Assembly: GCF_016097405.1 (NCBI RefSeq)
Contig: NZ_JAEHGD010000002.1
Location: 135,876-199,875, forward strand
DNA from: a methane-oxidizing endosymbiont of Gigantopelta aegis
GTDB taxonomy: Bacteria > Pseudomonadota > Gammaproteobacteria > Methylococcales > Methylomonadaceae
Reading direction: 5' to 3'
DNA: 64,000 nt
Position numbers and translations under genes: made by a program. This document shows positions 58,389 through 64,000 of this stretch, piece by piece. The notes below the pieces were generated by a model, which saw only the letters and a list, made by a program, of their open reading frames with translations, ran no database searches and was not told the origin of the DNA. Numbering within the stretch: the stretch's first letter is position 1; each line of letters begins with the position of its first letter.

Positions 58389-58424
58389 GAGCTGACCACC
58401 GAGCTGACCACCGAGCTGACCGCC
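58389..58424 (+). repeat. Three 12-bp tandem repeats in hsdS spacer
   Basis: GAGCTGACCACC twice, then GAGCTGACCGCC, coding ELTT-ELTT-ELTA in the helical spacer between the two target-recognition domains. Copy-number change here would alter spacer length by four residues, as with the TAEL repeats of EcoR124. Confidence 0.88.
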
Positions 58425-58785
58425 CGCAAAAAGCAATACAACTATTATCGCGATAAGTTGCTTACCTTTGAAGAGGGGGAAGTGGAATGGAAGACTTTGG
58501 GGGAGGTGGCCGAGAATCTTGATTCACAGCGCAAACCGATAACAAGCAATCTTAGAGAGCCCGGTGAGATTCCGTACTATGGAGCATCAGGCATAGTTGA
58601 CTATGTCAAAGACTATATTTTTGACGGGGATTTTTTGCTTGTGTCAGAGGATGGGGCAAACTTGTTAGCTAGAAGCACACCAATCGCTTTCAGTATCAGC
58701 GGAAAAAATTGGGTAAATAATCACGCCCATGTTTTAAAGTTCGAGACATACGCTGAGAGAAGATATGTCGAGTACTATCTAAATA

Positions 58786-59909
58786 TACTCTTCGCAAATG
58801 AGAATTTAGCATAAAAAGATGACGTAATGGAGTGAAATATATAAAATAAGGCCATGTCGAATTACACCCTTCCAGAGACTGAATTAGCCGATTTGCGCGA
58901 AGCCCATGGTGAGCTTCGAGAAAAACGTGATGCAGACCGAGTTAAAGCCATCATTCTTTTAGGTTCAGGCTGGTCAGCAACAAACGTTGCCGAAGCACTT
59001 CTCATTGACCGCAATACAATCCGTACCTACTATCGAAAATATAAGAAAGGTGGTCTTGCTAAACTCCTACAAACTCAGCATGTTGGAAGTGCCAGTTTCT
59101 TATCGGTTTCAGAAGCGACCGAGTTGGATGAATATCTGCAGAAAAATCTTCACTTAACCGCTAAATCGGTTGCAGCTTACATTAAAGAGCGTTGGCAGGT
59201 TCGCTATAGTGAACGCGGTGTGACAGCCTTGCTGCATCGCTTGGGTTATGTCTATAAAAGCCCAAGCTGATACCCGGCAAAGCTAATGCAAAAGCCCAAC
59301 TGGAGTTCCTTGAGAAATATCAACAACTAAAGGAAGACAAGCAGCCCGAAGACTTGATATTGTTCATGGATGGTGTTCATCCACAACATAATCCTGTAAT
59401 GGCTTGTGGTTGGATTAAGCGTGGTGTGGAATTCACGATTCAGAGTAATACCGGGCGTCAACGTCTCAATGTCAACGGTGCAGTCAATATCGATTCTCTG
59501 GATACTGTCTGCCGCTTCTATGACACCATCAATGGCGAGGCAACGATTGATCTTTGTAAGGCGATTGAAGAACGTTACCCGAAGGCTGGGACTATTTACA
59601 TCATTTGCGATAATGCACGCTACTACCGATCAAAGGCTGTCAGACAATTTCTTGAAATGTCGCGAATTGAATTAGTGTTTTTACCGCCGTATGCGCCGAA
59701 TCTTAATTTGATTGAACGGTACTGGCGATATTTCAAGAAAGAAATCTTATATGACCAGTATTATGAAACATTCAAAGAATTCAAAATAGCCTGCGAGACA
59801 TTCTTTTCTGAGCCAGAAAAGCATGTCGACAATTTGCGCTCACTTTTAACTGAGAATTTTCAAATTATCGGTGCATGATGGTTTGCTCTATTTTCATGTG
59901 CGGAGAGTA
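58786..59909 (+). mobile_element. IS630-family insertion sequence, copy 2
   Basis: 1124 bp, TA duplicated at 58784-58785 and 59910-59911. Same transposase as copy 1, starting at 58854. The 27-bp segment missing in copy 1 (coding NLRSLLTEN) is present. The frame breaks at a different place: TATAAAAGCCC has one A fewer than copy 1 at about 59257, while the GCAAAAGCCC run is full. Combining the two copies predicts an intact transposase (about 340 residues) reading YVYKKPKLIPGKANAKAQLE. Confidence 0.94.
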
Positions 59910-60147
59910 TAGTATTAATCTAACTCCATATATTTCAGGATCTGCTCAGCCGAAACTAAATAAGAAAAACCTCAATAGCATTAAAATTCCTACCCCACCC
60001 CGCGCCGAACAAGCCCGCATCGTCGCCATTCTCGACAAATTCGACACGCTTACTACCTCCATCAGCGAAGGCTTGCCCCGTGAGATTGAGCTGCGGCAAA
60101 AGCAATATGAATATTACCGCGATCTACTGCTAAGCTTTCCTGAAGGA

Positions 60148-60226
60148 GAAACCACAGATGAACGCAGATAAACACAGATTGAAAAGAGAGAGAAACATCT
60201 GTGTCCATCCGTGTTTATCTGTGGTT
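60148..60226. repeat. Defence-locus hairpin repeat (R5)
   Basis: Complete copy: left arm ACCACAGATGAACGCAGATA, loop TTGAAAAGAGAGAGAAACA, right arm CTGTGTCCATCCGTGTTTAT CTGTGG. Its left arm encodes the last residues of HsdS (TTDERR-stop). darT starts 23 bases downstream. Confidence 0.9.
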
Positions 60227-60248
60227 GATTATGTAAGGTTTTTTTCGT

Positions 60249-60893
60249 ATGAGTAACAAGGTTCCGCAGCATCCGAAAATTTATCACATTGTGCATATGG
60301 ACAGGCTCGCATCGATTATCAGTGAAGGTTGCTTATGGAGTGACGCAGCAGTTCAGCAAAAAGGACTGGGCGGAACCATGATTGGTATGCCACATATTAA
60401 GCAGAGGCGGTTGAGCAACCCTTTGACAAGTCATCAGGGTTTAACGGTCGGGCAATGCGTGCCGTTTTATTTCTGCCCTCGTTCTATTATGCTGTTTATT
60501 CTCTCCAGGCAAACCCACGAGGATATAGTCTATCAAGGCGGTCAACAGCCCATTATTCATCTGCAAGCCGACCTGCACAGGGTGATTGATTGGGCACAAC
60601 AGAACGATAAGCGATGGGCTTTTACTGATTCCAATGCTGGATCATCCTATTTTAATGACTATTGTGCTATAACAGACTTGGATAAGATAGATTGGAATGC
60701 GGTTAATGCCCATAGCTGGTCACAATGTAAAGAAGGCAAACAAGCTGAATTTTTGTTGGAAGAGCAATTTTCGTGGACATTGGTTGAAGCAATCGGCGTC
60801 TATTCACAAGCGCAGGTTCAGCAGGTAAGCACCGCTTTAAGCACAGCAAGCCACCAGCCGCGATTGAGCGTTGAGCGCAACTGGTATTACTGA
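60249..60893 (+). CDS. darT: DarT-type DNA ADP-ribosyltransferase toxin (DUF4433)
   Basis: 214 residues. The NAD-binding start IYHIVHMDRLASIISEG, the block IGMPHIKQRRLSNPL, VPFYFCPRSIMLFILSR and the late acidic segment KEGKQAEFLLEEQFSWTLVE (catalytic Glu region) are typical of DarT, which ADP-ribosylates thymidine or guanosine in single-stranded DNA and aborts phage infection. Followed by the cognate antitoxin darG after 11 bases. Located between hsdS and hsdR, not the usual place for a free-standing toxin-antitoxin pair. Confidence 0.92.
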   Translation: MSNKVPQHPKIYHIVHMDRLASIISEGCLWSDAAVQQKGLGGTMIGMPHIKQRRLSNPLTSHQGLTVGQCVPFYFCPRSIMLFILSRQTHEDIVYQGGQQPIIHLQADLHRVIDWAQQNDKRWAFTDSNAGSSYFNDYCAITDLDKIDWNAVNAHSWSQCKEGKQAEFLLEEQFSWTLVEAIGVYSQAQVQQVSTALSTASHQPRLSVERNWYY

Positions 60894-60904
60894 GGAGGGG
60901 TAAT

Positions 60905-61960
60905 ATGATTGTTTACAAAACAGGTGATATTTTTACAGAAGAGGTGGAAGCCATTGTCAACACGGTAAATTGCGTCGGGGTGATGGGGCGCGGCATTGCG
61001 CTGCAGTTTAAAAAGCGATTTCCGGAAAACTTCAAAGCCTATGAAACAGCCTGCAAACAAAACAAAGTTGTCCCGGGCAAAATGTTTGTCTATGAAACAG
61101 GCTCATTGATTTATCCCAAATATATCATCAATTTTCCGACCAAACGACATTGGCGCGGGGCGAGCCGCATGGAAGATATTGAAGCGGGTCTTGAAGATCT
61201 GGCGGAAGTAATCACCAAACTCAACATCAAATCCATTGCGCTTCCACCGCTTGGCGCGGGCTTGGGCGGGCTGGATTGGAATGATGTTCGTGCTCGTATT
61301 GAAAACATGCTCTCAAATCTATCTGATGTGGAAATTATTGTTTTTGAGCCCAAAGGCGCACCAGAAGCCAAAAAGATGGTGAAAAACCGCAAAGTGCCTA
61401 AGATGACACCAGGGCGTGCGGCATTGATTGAACTCATACACCGCTACCTGTCGGGGTTGTTAGACCCATTTGTTTCACTGCTTGAAGTGCATAAACTAAT
61501 GTATTTTCTACAGGAAAGTGGCGAACCTCTCCGCTTGAAGTATCAGAAAAACATCTATGGCCCTTATGCGGAAAATCTGCGTCATGTTTTGAATGCGGTG
61601 GAAGGCCACATGCTTTCAGGGTATGCCGACGGGGGAGATAGACCCGATAAGGAGCTGAGACTGGTTCCCGGTGCTTATGAAGACGCAACTGAATTTATGC
61701 GACAGCATCCGCAGACAAGGCAACACTTTGAGAAAGTATCTGAATTGGTGGAGGGCTTTGAATCACCTTTCGGCATGGAGCTTCTTGCCACGGTTCATTG
61801 GGTTGCCGCAAAAGAGGGAGCAAGTTCAAAAGATCAAGTGATTGAAAAAGTGCATCAATGGAATGTGCGAAAAAAACAGTTTAGCCCTCGGCAAATTGAA
61901 CTGGCTTATACTGTGTTGATTGAAAAAGGCTGGCTCCTGGAAGAACGAAACAATGGTTGA
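60905..61960 (+). CDS. darG: DarG-type macrodomain antitoxin
   Basis: 351 residues. N-terminal macrodomain (ADP-ribose hydrolase): [20 protein letters not shown] and the second loop [17 protein letters not shown]-terminal part with [50 protein letters not shown] resembles the DarG C-terminal domain that binds and neutralises DarT. GGAGG ribosome binding site 7 bases upstream (61960 end overlaps the hsdR start by 8 bases: ATGGTTGA). This couples hsdR translation to darG. Confidence 0.93.
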   Translation: MIVYKTGDIFTEEVEAIVNTVNCVGVMGRGIALQFKKRFPENFKAYETACKQNKVVPGKMFVYETGSLIYPKYIINFPTKRHWRGASRMEDIEAGLEDLAEVITKLNIKSIALPPLGAGLGGLDWNDVRARIENMLSNLSDVEIIVFEPKGAPEAKKMVKNRKVPKMTPGRAALIELIHRYLSGLLDPFVSLLEVHKLMYFLQESGEPLRLKYQKNIYGPYAENLRHVLNAVEGHMLSGYADGGDRPDKELRLVPGAYEDATEFMRQHPQTRQHFEKVSELVEGFESPFGMELLATVHWVAAKEGASSKDQVIEKVHQWNVRKKQFSPRQIELAYTVLIEKGWLLEERNNG

Positions 61961-63251
61961 TTACACCAAAACCATCGCAGAATCCAATCACTTTATCGTT
62001 CTCGACAAATATACCCGGGAATTACAGGTCGCGGAGAGCTACCAGAGCGAATATGACCTGGAGCGGGAGCTGGTTGAGGACTTGCAGAATCAGGGTTATG
62101 AATATCTGCCAGATCTGACCAAGCCGGAATTGATGCTGGCCAATGTGCGCGAGCAGTTGCAAACATTGAATAAGGTGCAGTTTTCTGATGGTGAATGGCG
62201 GCGTTTTGTTGAAGAATATCTGGACAGGCCCAACGATGGCATTGTGGATAAAACCCGCAAGATTCACGATGATTATATCCATGACTTTGTGTTTGACGAT
62301 GGCCGCATCCAAAATATCTACCTGGTGGACAAAAAGAATATCGCCCGCAACAAGGTGCAGGTGATTCGGCAGTTTGAGCAGGCTGGCAGCCATGCCAACC
62401 GCTATGATGTGACCATTTTGGTGAACGGCTTGCCGCTGGTGCAGGTTGAGCTGAAAAAACGCGGGGTGGCCATTCGTGAGGCGTTCAACCAGATTCACCG
62501 CTACAGCAAAGAGAGCTTCAACAGCGAGAACTCTCTGTATAAATATCTGCAAATTTTCGTCATTTCCAATGGCACCGATACCCGCTATTTTGCCAACACC
62601 ACCAAACGCGACAAAAACAGCTTTGATTTCACCATGAACTGGGCGAGAGCTGATAACAGCCTGATCAAGGATTTGAAGGATTTTACCGCGACCTTTTTTC
62701 AGAAAAACACCCTGCTCAATGTGCTGTTGCATTATTCGGTGTTTGATGTTGGCAACACCCTGCTGGTGATGCGCCCTTATCAGATTGCCGCCACTGAGCG
62801 CATGTTGTGGAAAATCAAAAGCGCGTTTGAGGCCAAAAACTGGAGCAAGCCGGAAAGCGGCGGCTATATCTGGCATACCACAGGTTCCGGTAAGACCTTG
62901 ACCAGCTTCAAGGCGGCACGCTTGGCGACAGAGCTGGATTTTATCGATAAGGTGTTTTTTGTAGTGGACAGAAAAGACCTCGACTATCAAACCATGAAGG
63001 AGTATCAGCGCTTTTCTCCCGATAGTGTCAATGGTTCGGACAGCACCGCAGGCTTGAAGCGAAATTTAAGCAAGGACGACAACAAAATCATCGTCACCAC
63101 CATTCAGAAGCTCAACAACCTGATGAAAAGCGAGCGCGATTTGCCGGTTTACAGCCAACAGGTGGTGTTTATTTTTGATGAATGCCACCGCAGCCAGTTT
63201 GGTGAGGCGCAGAAGAATCTTAAGAAGAAATTCAAACGCTATTATCAGTTT
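61953..63251 (+). pseudogene. hsdR: Type I restriction endonuclease subunit, cut by IS3
   Basis: ATG 61953 lies in the darG stop region. 433 residues remain: N-terminal nuclease domain ([35 protein letters not shown], in which D and VELKK are the active-site residues), then the first motor domain with Walker [13 protein letters not shown] and motif [17 protein letters not shown]. After KRYYQF the gene enters IS3 copy C and soon stops. The rest of the motor (about 550-600 residues) should lie beyond the IS, outside this window, if it survives. The visible part is undamaged. Confidence 0.93.
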
Positions 63252-64000
63252 CGCTAAATGTCAACCAACCTGTCGCATTTTTTGCAATAATTTACGAAAT
63301 GAATTTTATTAAGCTGCTTGACATTCTGTTGTGTTGAAATTTTCCTTATCCGGATTAAGATAAACATGGCCAATGGGCGTTAAATTTCGTGTTTGTCGTC
63401 CATTCCATCGCTCTGGATTGTCTCTTTTTGCTTGCTCGATGACTCGTTTTCTTTTTTCGAGTACGGCGCTGTCTAAGCCGTTATGGCGTTGGTTGGGTGT
63501 TACAAACTTGAGCGCACTGTGTTGATGTTCATTGTTGAACCAACAAACGAAAGCTTCAACCCAGTTCCTGGCTTCGCTTAATGTTTTAAAAAGGGTTTTC
63601 TGGAAAGGTATGATGATATTTGACTGTTTTAAATAACGATTCTGAATAAGGATTATCATTACTGACACGAGGTCTGCTGAACGACGTGGCAATGTCTAAA
63701 TCGACCAATTTGGCCCTTAATGTTGCGCCTTTCATCGGACTGCCGTTGTCAGAATGTATCACCAATTGCTTTTTTGTCGATGTTTTCCCGGCGAGCGATA
63801 TCTTCGATCAAATCAGCAGCGTGTGCGCTTGATTCGGCATCATGAACTTGCCAGCCTACGATTTTCCGACTATAGATGTCCATCACCATGTAGAGGTAAA
63901 AATACTGCCCCTTTGACGGGGCTTAATAAATACGTAATATCCCACGAGTAGATTTGATTGGCCTGTGTGGCTTTGAGTGACTGCGGTTTATTATGCTGAC
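63252..64000 (-). mobile_element. IS3-family insertion sequence, copy C (partial at window end)
   Basis: Same element as copies A and B; begins at CGCTAAATGTCAACC and continues past the window. Transposase codons on the minus strand (FVCWFNNEHQHSALKFVTP). Relative to copy A there are added bases in homopolymers (A4 to A5 near 63588, T5 to T6 or more near 63770, CCC to CCCC near 63909), breaking the frame. Confidence 0.93.

Larger units (their letters stand above)
57876..60171 (+). pseudogene. hsdS: Type I restriction specificity subunit, split by IS630
   Basis: Start in hairpin arm R4 (MNADKHR), then FLEKLLDGAEVAWLPLGEVA, first target-recognition domain (SSQTANNGMIGKIGTFDFDG), the central conserved region with three 12-bp repeats coding ELTT-ELTT-ELTA then RKKQYNYYRDKLLTFEEGEV, and the start of the second recognition domain (IPYYGASGIVDYVKDYIFDG). 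IS630 copy 2 (58786-59909) follows YVEYYLN; removing it and one TA gives [18 protein letters not shown] and the end [48 protein letters not shown], stop 60169-60171. As found, translation ends at 58814 after 312 residues. Both target domains are otherwise intact. Confidence 0.92.

Noticed and set aside
56036-60226. CRISPR-like array from the recurring hairpin arms
   Set aside because: Copies are irregularly spaced, palindromic over 70-80 bases, separated by whole genes, and no cas genes are present.

Overview
The window looks like a chromosomal segment of a gammaproteobacterium, most likely a methanotroph of the order Methylococcales or a close relative. This is inferred from gene content and arrangement, not from a marker gene: a nrdR-ribD-ribE-ribBX-ribH-nusB-thiL-pgpA operon, an aat-bpt pair, an exosortase-associated acyltransferase next to a DUF455 protein and NnrS, a membrane pyrophosphatase, a TauE/persulfide dioxygenase pair, and heavy loads of insertion sequences and palindromic repeats.

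Layout. 1-10.5 kb is core: the end of dnaE, greB, slyD, two toxin-antitoxin pairs bracketed by three palindromic repeats, ftsK, trxB, then aat-bpt-nucleoside phosphorylase. 10.5-15.4 kb has a hotdog-fold gene broken by a shrunken IS5-family element, a 155-bp structured repeat, and a cyclic-nucleotide-binding/acyltransferase/DUF455/NnrS cluster. 15.4-21.1 kb is the riboflavin operon. 21.4-34.4 kb is a battered accessory island: a DpnII-like restriction-modification remnant, two inverted IS3 copies around pieces of a CusCBA-type metal efflux system, a c-type cytochrome, a porin piece, an IS4-like element, a His-rich DUF2231 piece, an HD-GYP gene and an NqrF gene split by an IS5-family element. 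Almost every gene here carries single-base indels in homopolymers. It ends at an intact copper P-type ATPase (34.5-36.8 kb). 36.9-53.1 kb is core again: sufT, yciK, gph, ubiG, a CysZ-like gene, nhaP, hppA, tauE, persulfide dioxygenase, a fused MFS/spermidine synthase, and an Mla-type lipid transport operon.

53.2-64 kb is a composite defence locus of the order hsdM - GxxExxY gene - DUF1016 nuclease - hsdS - darT - darG - hsdR. The modules are separated by copies of one hairpin repeat which also supplies stop codons to upstream genes and start codons to downstream genes. The locus has been hit at least three times: a 150-bp IS5-like MITE in the GxxExxY gene, an IS630 copy in hsdS, and an IS3 copy in hsdR. 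All seven genes can be largely reconstructed by removing the insertions; the rest of hsdR lies outside the window.

The observations I rate highest are the repeat-bounded modular defence locus with DarTG coupled to hsdR, the three-copy 155-bp element with compensatory stem changes, and a 28-bp piece of an IS end sitting in frame inside nhaP with a TA duplication.
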